In this document: positions 9,172 to 17,584 of the stretch, piece by piece | How positions within the stretch are numbered: the first letter of the stretch is position 1 | Layout: the number at the start of each line of letters is the position of its first letter | DNA from: CADEEN01 sp963840805 | Lineage (GTDB): Bacteria; Pseudomonadota; Gammaproteobacteria; Burkholderiales; Burkholderiaceae_C | Assembly (NCBI GenBank): GCA_963840805.1 | Contig: CAWJAJ010000017.1 | Location: 372,001-436,000 of the forward strand | Length of the DNA: 64,000 nucleotides | Direction: 5' to 3' | Notes under the pieces: generated by a model | What the model saw: the letters and a program-made list of their open reading frames with translations, nothing else | Database searches by the model: none | What the model was told of the DNA's origin: nothing | Made by a program: the position numbers and the translations under genes

Positions 9172-9584
9172 GGCGAGACCGGATGCTCCGCAGCTTCTGT
9201 GACCGCGGCATGAAAGGCCAGCAGGGCCTGGCCCATCCGAAGCCGTGCACCGGTCTGGACACCGTCACAAAGGCCGAAACCGGGCGGCGTGAAGACGATG
9301 AAGGTCGAGCCATGCTCGAACCAGCCCATCTCCTGGCCCTTGGCAAACCTCGCGCGCACCGGAATCTCGTGGGGACCGCGATAGCGCAGGTGCAGCAACA
9401 CGTCCACGAAGTGCAGGCGGATGCTCGCCACGAGGATCGCCGCCACCGGCACCAAGGCAATGGGCTGGCCACCGCTGGCCAATCGCGCGCGCAGCACCGC
9501 GCGTTCGTTGCGGCAGAACAGGCGTTCGACGCGGGCCAATGCGATCGGATTCACGTTCCAGGTGTCTCCGCTCAGATACGTCAC
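9168..9584 (-). pseudogene. Truncated phosphatidylserine decarboxylase (C-terminal part)
   Basis: 138 codons from a GTG at 9584 match only the C-terminal half of phosphatidylserine decarboxylase: GDTWNVNPIALARVERLF, CRNERAV, then GQEMGWFEHGSTFIVF, containing the GST self-cleavage site whose Ser becomes the pyruvoyl group. The enzyme normally has about 200 more N-terminal residues, including catalytic His and Asp. Upstream of about 9595 no frame continues the family. Without that part the chain should not mature. It is still followed directly by the glycosyltransferase in an ATGA overlap. Likely a rearrangement remnant retained as the operon leader; an undetected assembly join is the alternative. 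Confidence 0.65.
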
Positions 9585-9760
9585 GTGATTGGCGCAGCGA
9601 GGTGATCTGGATGTCGCTCCACTTCAGTGTGGCCGTATGGATCAGCCTTGCACTGGTTCATACGCCTGCCCCGCGGCCGCGCACCGTGTGATGGGCGCAT
9701 CGCCCGCGCGGTCGTCACAGTTGACGTGCTAGCCTTCGGTTCATTGCACATGGAGGTGGT

Positions 9761-10105
9761 ATGAAATCCTTCCACTTCGTGCCGCTGTGCGAGGCGATTT
9801 CGTCTGCCGGTCAGTGGCCTCTCCAATGGCTGAGCAGTGTCTTGGCGCGCCAGTCAACGGCGCTGCGCAAGTTTTCGACGCTGGTCGCGAGCCCATCACC
9901 CGACGCCGCCTCTGGATTCGTCGTGGCACTCGGGGACTGGCGTGCCAGCGCGGCGGCGGCCCCGTTCGACCTGGCGCGGTCCGAATATGCTGCCGGCGTG
10001 CAGTGCGGTGTCATCGAGCGCTCTATGCTGGCATCTGCCGCATTTGAGCGCAGCCTCGGTGCTCTCGAACGCCTGGCCCTCGGGCCATTCGCCCGCACCG
10101 TTTGA
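9761..10105 (+). CDS. Hypothetical protein, 114 residues, phasin-like composition
   Basis: Start is supported by a strong GGAGG ribosome-binding site six bases before ATG 9761. The protein is Ala/Leu/Ser-rich and looks helical, with GQWPLQWLSSVLARQS near the N-terminus and AAFERSLGALERLALGPF at the end. The composition recalls phasins and other amphipathic granule or membrane-associated proteins, but there is no decisive motif. A TTGAC-like -35 lies near 9720. It is followed by another small gene in the same direction. Confidence 0.5.
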   Translation: MKSFHFVPLCEAISSAGQWPLQWLSSVLARQSTALRKFSTLVASPSPDAASGFVVALGDWRASAAAAPFDLARSEYAAGVQCGVIERSMLASAAFERSLGALERLALGPFARTV

Positions 10106-10226
10106 GCCGGCGGGCGCAGCGGCCGACGCGAATATCCGGCCCGCAAGGGAGCTTCAGCAACGCAGCCCCGAATGCATTCTCGACTTGTTCACGCCCACCC
10201 TGGCATACCCCTCGAAGGATCTTCCA

Positions 10227-10451
10227 ATGCACACGCTCGCGCAGTCCACCTACCTCGACTCCACTTTCGGCATCGACGAGGAATTGCCGCGCGCCGGCAG
10301 CGCGCTCGAGAACCCGTACGTGTTCGACGCGTCGGCTCGCGAGTTGAAGGCGATGGCGGCGAAGGGCCTGGTCGAAATCCTCGAGGAACGCACCACGCGC
10401 GTTGCCGATGAATTCCTGATCGACCGACTGCGTTTCAGGCGCATTCAATGA
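10227..10451 (+). CDS. Hypothetical protein, 74 residues
   Basis: ATG 10227 is preceded by AAGGAT. The acidic product (STFGIDEELPRAGSALENPY, then ELKAMAAKGLVEILEERTTR) reads like a compact folded protein with a helix and a C-terminal strand (EFLIDRLRFRRI). I do not recognise the family. It may share a transcript with the upstream 114-residue gene, 121 bases away. Confidence 0.45.
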   Translation: MHTLAQSTYLDSTFGIDEELPRAGSALENPYVFDASARELKAMAAKGLVEILEERTTRVADEFLIDRLRFRRIQ

Positions 10452-10914
10452 AGTAGCAGACCCGACGAGTCGGGCGCCCGCCGGCGACAGCACGCGGTCG
10501 GTGCAGGCCACTGGCAAAGGCCATCGGCAGTCCAGGCCGTGCAACCGATCCGATGCTCTCACGCATCGTGGAAGCGGTCGACGCCGAACGCGCGCCCCTC
10601 TCGTCGCGGAAGACCGGGTGGTGCGGGCGCTGAGCGTCACGCGCGTCGTCGTGAGGCCCCCCACAGCCGGCATCCGGCTGGCAGGTCGCGGCGCATGGCC
10701 CCTTGCGAGGTGCGTGGGGAGCGTTGCGCGTTGCGGCGAACCGTTGTCGCGAACCGTCCCGAGCCGCGATGGTCCGGGCGGCTATGGACACCGCCACGAC
10801 GGTCGAGTGAAGACGTGACAACAGCCGCGGCGGGCTTCGCAGACAGCTCGATGACGGCGGGCGTCACGGCGTCGTCACAAACGCAGCGCAGACTGTGGCG
10901 GGAAAGACTGTGAA
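10452..10914. other. 463-bp stretch without a supported gene
   Basis: All open frames here are antisense or arginine/proline-rich, with no start context or family resemblance. It presumably contains the promoter of the pyruvate-kinase-like gene; I see no clear -35/-10 pair. Confidence 0.5.
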
Positions 10915-12846
10915 ATGAAGCTGCCAGCCGATGACGACATACCCGAGACCTGGGACTCGGGTGTGTGCGAAGCCCTGATCGACGAGTTGTGGTCCCTGCG
11001 CCAATCGATGATCGACCATGCCGCCCGACTCGAAGGCGCATCTGTCGGCGCGGACCCGATGCACCAGGCCAGCGCAATCAACTTGGCGCACTACCTTGCG
11101 ATGCGTCGTGTCGACCTGCGCGCGCTGCAGGAGCGCCTGGCCTGGCTCGGCGTCTCGTCCATGGGACGCGCCGAAACCCACGTGCTGGCCAATCTCGACA
11201 AGGTCCTGGGGATCCTGCACCGCCTGGCCGGTCGGCCCTGGAGCAGCCTGACGCATGACGAGCCGGTGGGTTCCCGGCGCGGCCCGGCCCTGCTTGAACG
11301 AAACACTGCCGCGCTGCTCGGCGAGGCGCCGCCGGGGCGCGACGTCCGCATCATGGTCACACTGCCCAGCGAAGCCGCCGGCGACGATGCACTCATCGAA
11401 TCGCTGGTGCATGCGGGCATGGACATCGCGCGCATCAACTGCGCGCACGACAGCGCGGCACAGTGGGGCTCGATGGCGGTGCGCGTGCGCAAGGCCGCGC
11501 GCCGGGCCGGGCGTCCGGTACGAATCCTGATGGACCTGGGTGGCCCGAAGCTGCGGACCGGGCCCATTGCCGACGGTCAGGGCGTGGTCAAGCTCAAACC
11601 CGAGCGGGATGCGCTGGGGACCGTGACCGCACCGGCCCGGCTCGGCTTGCGGGCCGTGGGTTCCGGCGTTGCGCTCGATGCCGTCGATGCGGTATTGGCT
11701 GTCGATGCCGCGTGGCTGGAGCCGCTCGAGGTTGGCGACCGCATCGACCTGAAGGACGCGCGCGCGGCGGCGCGGCGGCTCACGGTCGTCGAACGACATG
11801 CCGGCGCCGCCGTGGTCGAGAGTACTCGCACCGCCTACCTGACGGCCCAGACGCGCCTGAGGTCACGCCGCCACACCCGCAATGCGGCCGACACGGCCTT
11901 GTACGACCTGCCCACGGCCCAAGGCGTCCTGCACCTGCAGCGCGGCGACTTTCTGCATGTCGTGCCGCAAGGCATCGGGCACGACGCGCAAGCGCCAGGC
12001 CCCGGCCTGAAGCCCAGCCCCGCCGTGATCGCGTGCACCTTGCCCGAGGCCTTGGCGCGGGTACGCAAAGGCGAGCGAATCTGGTTCGACGACGGCCGCA
12101 TCGGCGGCGTGATCCGGCGCAAGTTGAAGCGCCGGATCGAAGTCGAGATCACCCAGGCACGCGAGGGTGGCGAGCGGCTGGCGGCCGACAAGGGCATCAA
12201 CCTGCCGGACACCGCGCTGGCCCTGCCCGCGCTGACGGACAAGGACATCGAGGACCTCGACGTCGCGGCGCGACACTCGGATCTGATCGGCCTGTCGTTC
12301 TGCCAGTCTGCCGAAGACGTGCATGCCCTGCGAGCACGCCTCCTCGAGCGTGGAGGCAGCCACTTGGGCTTGATGCTGAAGATCGAAACAAAGCGCGGCT
12401 TCGAGCACCTGCCGGAGATGCTGCTGGCCGCCATGGCCTGCCCCAGTGCCGGCGTGATGATCGCGCGCGGCGACCTGGCCGTGGAGTGCGGTTACGAGCG
12501 CATGGCCGAGGTTCAGGAAGAGATTCTGTGGGCCTGCGAGGCGGCGCACATGCCCGTCGTATGGGCGACCCAGGTCCTGGAGACATTGGCCAAGACGGGG
12601 ATGCCGTCCCGCGCGGAGATCACCGACGCCGCGATGGGGGTACGCGCGGAGTGCGTGATGCTCAACAAAGGGCCGCACATCGTCGATGCGATACGCACGC
12701 TCGACGACATCCTGCACCGCATGCAGGCCCATCAGTCGAAGAAGCGACCCTTGCTGCGCGCGCTGAAGTCGTGGACCCAGGCACCGGAAGCCATCGTGCC
12801 CGCACCGGCGATCGGTTTCCCGGCACGTGCATCCGCTCGAAACTGA
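10915..12846 (+). CDS. Atypical pyruvate-kinase-like protein with N-terminal extension
   Basis: Intact 643 residues. A helical N-terminal region of about 130 residues (IDELWSLRQSMIDHAARLEG, LANLDKVLGILHRLAGRPW) has no pyruvate kinase counterpart. The core follows: ARINCAHDS (near 172, replacing the usual NFSHG), LMDLGGPKLRTGP (202), KGINLPDT, LMLKIETKRGF with the catalytic Lys-Glu (487), MIARGDLAVECGY (Mg-binding Asp, 517), WATQVLETLAKTGMPSRAEI. The polypeptide ends soon after the barrel, so the C-terminal allosteric domain is missing. Catalytic Lys, Glu, Asp and Thr are kept, the phosphate-binding Ser of the first loop is not. It may be a pyruvate kinase paralogue acting on another enol phosphate or a regulatory relative. 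Confidence 0.75.
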   Translation: MKLPADDDIPETWDSGVCEALIDELWSLRQSMIDHAARLEGASVGADPMHQASAINLAHYLAMRRVDLRALQERLAWLGVSSMGRAETHVLANLDKVLGILHRLAGRPWSSLTHDEPVGSRRGPALLERNTAALLGEAPPGRDVRIMVTLPSEAAGDDALIESLVHAGMDIARINCAHDSAAQWGSMAVRVRKAARRAGRPVRILMDLGGPKLRTGPIADGQGVVKLKPERDALGTVTAPARLGLRAVGSGVALDAVDAVLAVDAAWLEPLEVGDRIDLKDARAAARRLTVVERHAGAAVVESTRTAYLTAQTRLRSRRHTRNAADTALYDLPTAQGVLHLQRGDFLHVVPQGIGHDAQAPGPGLKPSPAVIACTLPEALARVRKGERIWFDDGRIGGVIRRKLKRRIEVEITQAREGGERLAADKGINLPDTALALPALTDKDIEDLDVAARHSDLIGLSFCQSAEDVHALRARLLERGGSHLGLMLKIETKRGFEHLPEMLLAAMACPSAGVMIARGDLAVECGYERMAEVQEEILWACEAAHMPVVWATQVLETLAKTGMPSRAEITDAAMGVRAECVMLNKGPHIVDAIRTLDDILHRMQAHQSKKRPLLRALKSWTQAPEAIVPAPAIGFPARASARN

Positions 12847-12984
12847 ACACGTCGCGGCTGCTCGCATCGACGTTGACATTGATGCACAGGTAGCTCGGGC
12901 TCTCAAACGTCGGCCGCGCCCCGGGGCGCACATGGCCAATGCGCCTTCCAGGGTGCACCCGCTTGCGGCAGGCGCCGCGTGGCG

Positions 12985-14373
12985 TCAGTCGCGGGTCGAC
13001 AGGCGCGCCAGGTCGCTTGCCGTCGCCTTGTACGCATGCAGCACGCCGGGAATCAGTGCGTAGCCCGAGAACTCGAATCCCGCCGGCACCGGATCGCCCG
13101 CGCCGCCATTGGCATTGACGACGGTGCAGTTGTCGAAGGTGCCGATGTCGCACTGGATGCGCGCAGCGGTGCCGCCACCGAGCGGCTTGAAGTAGACGTC
13201 GAACTGCACACCGCTGCCGCTCTGGGTGACCGAGTAGTCGTTGTCGGTACCCGCGAGCACCAGGTAACTGCCGTCGTTCAGGCGCGGACCGATCGCGAGG
13301 CCCTCCCACTTCTCGGGCGACACGCCCTGCAGTGCCGACAGCGAAGGGTGGGCCAGCGCGGTTGCCGAGGCCAGATCGAGCCATGGCGTCGCCTGCTTGC
13401 TCACCGGTGTGTAGGAACCGGCGGCCGCGGTCACCAGGTTCAGCCTGCTCACATCGCTGGCACCCGTGAGATCGATCCGGTACACCTTCTTGTTCGGGCT
13501 GGCGAGATTGGCGTCGACACCGAGGCCGCGGTTGTTTCGCTCGAGGACCAGGAACTCGTGCTCGTTGATGGCCACGAGGGCGGAGATGCCGCGGCCCTGC
13601 GAACTGTCTTCCATGCGGTAGGCGTACTGCGCCAGCGGGCGCGCGGTGCGCGAGTCGAAGGCGACGATGCGGTTGATCGCGCCGTTGCCGCCGCCCTCGT
13701 CGAGCATTGCACTTTGCAGCATGGCGTAAACCGTGCGCCCGTCCGGGCTGATGGCCAGGCCCTCGAAACCGCGGTTGGTGCGCTTGCCCGCGCTGTTGCC
13801 GGTATCGCTGGCGTGGTTGGCCGTCCCGGTCGCGGCGTCGCGTGGCACGACGTTGGCAGGCAGTTCGTAGCGACGCACGAGCTGGCCAGCGCGGTTGATT
13901 TCGATCAGCGACGGACCGTATTCGTCCGACACCAGGAGGTGGCCGGTCAGCGGATGGACGACGATGCCTTCGGGATCGAAGGCCAGGCCGAGCGGGCCAG
14001 CCACCTCGGGCGCAAAACCGTCGAGTGCGCTGCCCCCCTTGCGGAAGATGAGCGTGCCGAGGATCTGGAAATTGGAGATGGCGCCGCTGTCGGGGTGGAT
14101 GTCGAGCTTGAAGCGGTGCACGCGGGTTTCGTAGTGCAGGGTGCCGCCACCAGGGCCGCGATCGGACAGCGCCCACCACTCATTGCGCGCACGGTCGTAG
14201 AAGATGTCCGAGAAGAAGCCGACGCGCCCGTCGTTGACCAGCGTGCCGCCCGAGGCGTCGAGGGTGGCTCCGTCGATGGCCAGGCCGTTGACGAACGAGG
14301 GCTGGGCCTGCGCCGGTACCGCGAGGAGGGAAGCGGCCAGGGCGACGCCGGCGACGGGTGAGAGGAATTTCAA
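12985..14373 (-). CDS. Exported esterase-like activity of phytase family protein
   Basis: About 462 residues with a classic signal peptide (LSPVAGVALAASLLAVPAQA). The mature part has the phytase-like beta-propeller signatures GFFSDIFYDRARNEWWALSDR, FDPEGIVVHPLTGHLLVSDE, RGFEGLAISPDGRTVYAMLQ and EKWEGLAIGPRLNDGSYLVL. Members hydrolyse phosphate esters or act as uncharacterised periplasmic esterases. I place the start at the TTG at 14373, preceded by GGAG at suitable spacing; an alternative TTG lies at 14439. A Pho-box-like repeat sits upstream. No operon partner on this strand. Confidence 0.8.
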   Translation of the reverse strand: MKFLSPVAGVALAASLLAVPAQAQPSFVNGLAIDGATLDASGGTLVNDGRVGFFSDIFYDRARNEWWALSDRGPGGGTLHYETRVHRFKLDIHPDSGAISNFQILGTLIFRKGGSALDGFAPEVAGPLGLAFDPEGIVVHPLTGHLLVSDEYGPSLIEINRAGQLVRRYELPANVVPRDAATGTANHASDTGNSAGKRTNRGFEGLAISPDGRTVYAMLQSAMLDEGGGNGAINRIVAFDSRTARPLAQYAYRMEDSSQGRGISALVAINEHEFLVLERNNRGLGVDANLASPNKKVYRIDLTGASDVSRLNLVTAAAGSYTPVSKQATPWLDLASATALAHPSLSALQGVSPEKWEGLAIGPRLNDGSYLVLAGTDNDYSVTQSGSGVQFDVYFKPLGGGTAARIQCDIGTFDNCTVVNANGGAGDPVPAGFEFSGYALIPGVLHAYKATASDLARLSTRD

Positions 14374-14421
14374 GACACGGCTCCAGAGGATCGAACACCG
14401 ACGGCAGCTTACGAAAGGACC

Positions 14422-14439
14422 GTGAACCTTCCGTGACAA
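14422..14439 (-). promoter_or_regulatory. Pho-box-like direct repeat upstream of the phytase-like gene
   Basis: Read on the minus strand: TTGTCAC, four bases (GGAA), GGTTCAC. The geometry (two 7-mers 4 bp apart) is that of a PhoB site; the first half is close to CTGTCAT/C, the second is poor. Lies about 50-66 bases before the TTG start. Weak on its own, but consistent with a phosphate-ester hydrolase. Confidence 0.3.
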
Positions 14440-14467
14440 TGACCGCGATCGTGGACTGCAGAGCGAT

Positions 14468-14496
14468 GAAACGATATATACTGTATATACCGTTTC
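14468..14496 (+). promoter_or_regulatory. 29-bp palindrome, probable operator
   Basis: Two 14-bp arms around a central T: GAAACGATATATAC, T, then GTATATACCGTTTC, with a single mismatch. It ends 11 bases before ATG 14508, overlaps where -10/+1 or the ribosome site would fall, and is strikingly AT-rich in a GC-rich region. Position and symmetry fit an autoregulatory operator for the small basic protein that follows. Confidence 0.6.
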
Positions 14497-14507
14497 AGGA
14501 GTGCCCC

Positions 14508-14873
14508 ATGGTCAGTCGAAAATCCACTTCCAGCGGCCGCGTCGCCACCGAGATGCCCACCCGTCGCGCGCCGGCCAAAGCCCCGGTGGTCGCGCCGGGC
14601 AAGCCGGCGCCTGCGAAGACCCTCCCGCCTCTTCCGACCCAGCCGGCCAAGGCGAAGCAAAAGCTGGTGCGAGACAGCTTCACCATTCCGAAGGACGAGT
14701 ATGCGGTGCTGACGGGTCTGAAGCAGCGGGCCGCGCTGCTGACTCACCCCGCGAAGAAGAGCGAGCTCCTGCGTGCAGGCATTGCCGCGCTCAACGCCAT
14801 GCCCGACAAGGCGTTTGTCGCCGCACTCGGTGCCGTGCCGAGCCTGAAGACCGGCCGCCCGAAACAAAGCTAG
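14508..14873 (+). CDS. Small basic DNA-binding-like protein
   Basis: 121 residues from ATG 14508 (AGGAG 7 bases upstream). The first ~55 residues are Ala/Pro/Lys-rich and probably disordered, resembling a histone-like tail. The folded part reads KLVRDSFTIPKDEYAVLTGL then KKSELLRAGIAALNAM, a strand followed by two helices as in ribbon-helix-helix-type proteins. It likely binds DNA; the palindrome overlapping its leader is the obvious candidate site. I know similar unnamed proteins in Burkholderiales but no assigned function. Confidence 0.65.
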   Translation: MVSRKSTSSGRVATEMPTRRAPAKAPVVAPGKPAPAKTLPPLPTQPAKAKQKLVRDSFTIPKDEYAVLTGLKQRAALLTHPAKKSELLRAGIAALNAMPDKAFVAALGAVPSLKTGRPKQS

Positions 14874-15365
14874 GCGTTACGAGAGTGGCCAGTGCGGAAA
14901 CCGCTCAGTGGCACCTGCCACCTGCGCAGGGGCGCTGGCGCCGAGTGCCCTGATTCGACACTGGACGGGTAGGTGGCCACAAGCCGCAACCTGCCACCTT
15001 GCTGCCACGCCTGAGGCACTCCGGTCGGCAACCTCCGCCCCCACGCGCCGTCACGTCCAGCAACTGTCGGCGGCGGCCAGCGTGACCAGCGCATTGCGCG
15101 CACTGCGTGCCGTGGTCGAGCGTCTGGATCCAGCGCCGGCCCTCGAAACGCAGGCCTCGCGCAGCGACCGCCGAGTGGCCTCTCGGGCACACGAAACTCA
15201 AGTTCGCGTTCGCTCATGGGTCAGCGGCGTGACAGTCCATGGGCACGGCCGCGAACCGCAGACCGGCGAGGCGCTGTGTTACCGGCTCAAGCCGTCTGAG
15301 GTCGACGTCGCGCATTCGCCGACCTTCATGCGCCTGTCACGCGACTGAGGTAAACCTCGAAGACG
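14874..15365. other. 492-bp stretch without a supported gene
   Basis: Contains near-repeats of ACCTGCCACCT (about 14917, 14990) and low-quality open frames on both strands. One forward frame (about 15040-15348) is open but without a start site or recognisable domain. Confidence 0.4.
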
Positions 15366-16139
15366 ATGACATCGATTCAACGAGCGCCACCCATGGACCT
15401 GCTTAGAACCGCGGTGGTGGACATCACCACGCTCACCGCGACGTGCCGCGCGCTCGGCCGCGGCCCGCTCGCAGGACCCCAGGGCGCGCGTCATGGTCTC
15501 CGCGACAAGCTTCGCACGGAGCTGGAGCGTGGCGTCGAGGCGTATATCGACACGCTGGCCCGCAGCAAGCGCGGTGTCCTGGACGCTGGCCAACTTGCAT
15601 CGTGCCGCGTCGCCGCCGAAGGCCGAATGACGCGTGCGCTTCGCCACCAGCGGGACCTCAGCCAACTGATGCAAACCGCGCCCGGCGCGCTCCTCGGCGT
15701 CGCAGCGGCACGCCAGGACCTTTGGCGACTGGCGCACCTGGCCATCCACCTGCGCCACGGCGTCGCTGCGCTGCGGGCCTCGTGTGGCGAACGGGATGCG
15801 GCAGCCTGCAAGAAAGCCGGCTCGCGCCTGCGCCGCAGACTCACGCGCGGCCTGATTGCCTACGCCCGCGCCAATCAGCGAAGCACCGACAGCGAGGACC
15901 CCATGATCCTCGGCGCGCGCAAAGCCGCGCTGCGCGCGATCGGCACGCGAGGCACGGCGGCGGCTGCGCGCTTGGCCCGATTCGAACTGAGAATCGGCAC
16001 GAGGCCCTCCGTCGTCCAGTTGGGCGTTGTCAAACCTCTGGCAGACCTGGTCCTCGACTGGGAGCAGCCGGCGATTCAGCCCCGACACGTGGTGCGCCAG
16101 CCCACTCACTCCGGCGCGCCCTGCCAGACCAGCTCGTAG
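15366..16139 (+). CDS. Hypothetical helical protein, 257 residues
   Basis: The frame is open from ATG 15366 to 16139 and reads as plausible alpha-helical, Arg/Ala-rich protein (LRDKLRTELERGVEAYIDTL, ARQDLWRLAHLAIHLRHGVA). No family recognised. The last 34 bases overlap the convergent monooxygenase-like gene. Codon use is acceptable, but the opposite strand is also open for long stretches, so confidence is limited. Confidence 0.4.
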   Translation: MTSIQRAPPMDLLRTAVVDITTLTATCRALGRGPLAGPQGARHGLRDKLRTELERGVEAYIDTLARSKRGVLDAGQLASCRVAAEGRMTRALRHQRDLSQLMQTAPGALLGVAAARQDLWRLAHLAIHLRHGVAALRASCGERDAAACKKAGSRLRRRLTRGLIAYARANQRSTDSEDPMILGARKAALRAIGTRGTAAAARLARFELRIGTRPSVVQLGVVKPLADLVLDWEQPAIQPRHVVRQPTHSGAPCQTSS

Positions 16140-16492
16140 CCGAGTTCCTGCGATCCGTTGGACATCGCGGCCAGCGCCGCAAACTTCTCTCGGAACACCG
16201 CATCGGCGTGCGATTGCTCGTGCTCTGCGAACGAGCGCCAGTAGGTGACGATGACGATGTCGTGGTCGGAGCCCTGCACGCCGCCGAGCGAGCCTTCCTC
16301 GGAGACGAACCCCGACAAGCGGAACACCTGCCCGGCGACGAAACCGCCCTTGTCGCCGCCGTAGGTCTCCTTGACCACACTGCACATCTCGGCGAGCGCG
16401 ACGTCCACGTCGTCCATGTCGACGCCAGGCTTGAGCTTCACGGTGTTGAAGAGCATCTTGACGCCGAATGGGATGGTGATGGGACCGAACAT
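16106..16492 (-). CDS. Dimeric alpha/beta-barrel (ABM-like) protein
   Basis: 128 residues, ATG at 16492 with GGAGATC upstream. Strand-helix-strand text such as KMLFNTVKLKPGVDMDDVDV, then HDIVIVTYWRSFAEHEQSHA resembles antibiotic-biosynthesis-monooxygenase/dimeric barrel proteins (the YWRSFAEHEQSH segment is a typical third strand plus helix). Such proteins are cofactorless oxygenases or small-molecule binders. Divergent from the RIO kinase gene. Confidence 0.65.
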   Translation of the reverse strand: MFGPITIPFGVKMLFNTVKLKPGVDMDDVDVALAEMCSVVKETYGGDKGGFVAGQVFRLSGFVSEEGSLGGVQGSDHDIVIVTYWRSFAEHEQSHADAVFREKFAALAAMSNGSQELGYELVWQGAPE

Positions 16493-16692
16493 GGGATCTC
16501 CTCGAGCTTTCTTGGGGTGGGCGCGCGCAGTGGTCGCGCGGTGCGCGGGTGCCACGCGCACGCGGAAGTCTGTGCCAAAACGGCCCGGCACGCGGCACGC
16601 CGCGCGACAAGACCGCAACGCCGCCAGTGCCGGCAACCCGGCCCGATCGCCCTGCGCCGCCGCGGGCCCGCGCCGCAGCGGACAATCCGTCG

Positions 16693-17541
16693 ATGAAAAC
16701 CCCCAAGCGGCTGCAGTCCCTGCTCGAAGAAGGCCTGATCGACGGCGTCGTGCGCCAGCTGATGAGCGGCAAGGAAGCGATGGTCTTCGTCGTGCGCTGC
16801 GGCGACGAGACGCGCTGCGCCAAGGTCTACAAGGAGGCCACGCAGCGCAGCTTTCGCCAGGCGGTGGACTACACCGAGAACCGCAAGGTCAAGAACACGC
16901 GCCAGGCCCGTGCGATGGCCAAGGGCACGCGCTTCGGCAAGGAGGCGCAGGAGGCGGCCTGGCAGAGCGCCGAGGTCGATGCGCTGTACCGCCTGGCCGC
17001 CGCCGGCGTGCGCGTGCCGCGGCCGTACAACTTCCACGACGGCGTGTTGCTGATGGAGCTGGTGGCCGACGAGCACGGCGGCGCGGCGCCGCGCCTGAAC
17101 GACGTGGCCTTCACGGGCGAGCAGGCGCGCGCACACCACGCCACGCTGATCGCGGAAGTGGTACGCATGCTGTGCGCCGGCGTAATCCACGGCGATCTGT
17201 CGGAGTTCAACATCCTGCTCGGCGCAGACGGGCCGGTGATCATCGACCTGCCGCAGGCGGTGGACGCTGCCGGCAACAACCATGCGCAGCGCATGCTGCT
17301 GCGCGACGTGGCCAACCTGCGTCACTTCTTCGGCCGCTTCGCGCCCGAGTTGCTCGCGACCGATTACGGCCACGAGATCTGGGCGCTGTATCAGCGCGGC
17401 GTGCTGAGCCCGGAGGTGGCGCTGAGCGGCCGCTTCGAGCACAAGCACCGGCCCGCCGACGTGGGCAGCGTGATGCGCGAGATCGACGACGCGCGTGCCG
17501 AAGACGCAGCGCGGCGGCTGCGCCTGCAGACGGCCGGCTGA
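16693..17541 (+). CDS. RIO-family serine protein kinase
   Basis: Intact 282 residues. The kinase P-loop equivalent is LMSGKEAMVFVVRC (residues 24-37), the ATP lysine follows in CAKVYKEAT, the catalytic loop is IHGDLSEFNILLG (about 166) and the metal site VIIDLPQAVD (about 182). This is the RIO1/RIO-like fold; bacterial members are atypical kinases or ATPases with unknown targets, perhaps ribosome-related as in archaea and eukaryotes. All catalytic residues are present. The radical-SAM gene starts 43 bases downstream on the same strand. Confidence 0.88.
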   Translation: MKTPKRLQSLLEEGLIDGVVRQLMSGKEAMVFVVRCGDETRCAKVYKEATQRSFRQAVDYTENRKVKNTRQARAMAKGTRFGKEAQEAAWQSAEVDALYRLAAAGVRVPRPYNFHDGVLLMELVADEHGGAAPRLNDVAFTGEQARAHHATLIAEVVRMLCAGVIHGDLSEFNILLGADGPVIIDLPQAVDAAGNNHAQRMLLRDVANLRHFFGRFAPELLATDYGHEIWALYQRGVLSPEVALSGRFEHKHRPADVGSVMREIDDARAEDAARRLRLQTAG

Positions 17542-17584
17542 GCGGCCGGCGAGGAGAATCGCGCCGTCACCGGCCCGCCGCCTC

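Noticed and set aside
7856..9472. 538-codon minus-strand frame across the glycosyltransferase
   Set aside because: Arg/Ala-rich shadow of the real gene in another frame; only its final 49 codons (from 8005) have independent support.
14468..14496. LexA box at the 29-bp palindrome
   Set aside because: It contains CTGTATATA, but the second half ACAG at the right spacing is absent; symmetry is centred elsewhere.
15279..16823. 514-codon minus-strand frame opposite the 257-residue gene
   Set aside because: Composition typical of antisense in GC-rich DNA and it crosses the real 16106-16492 gene in the wrong frame.
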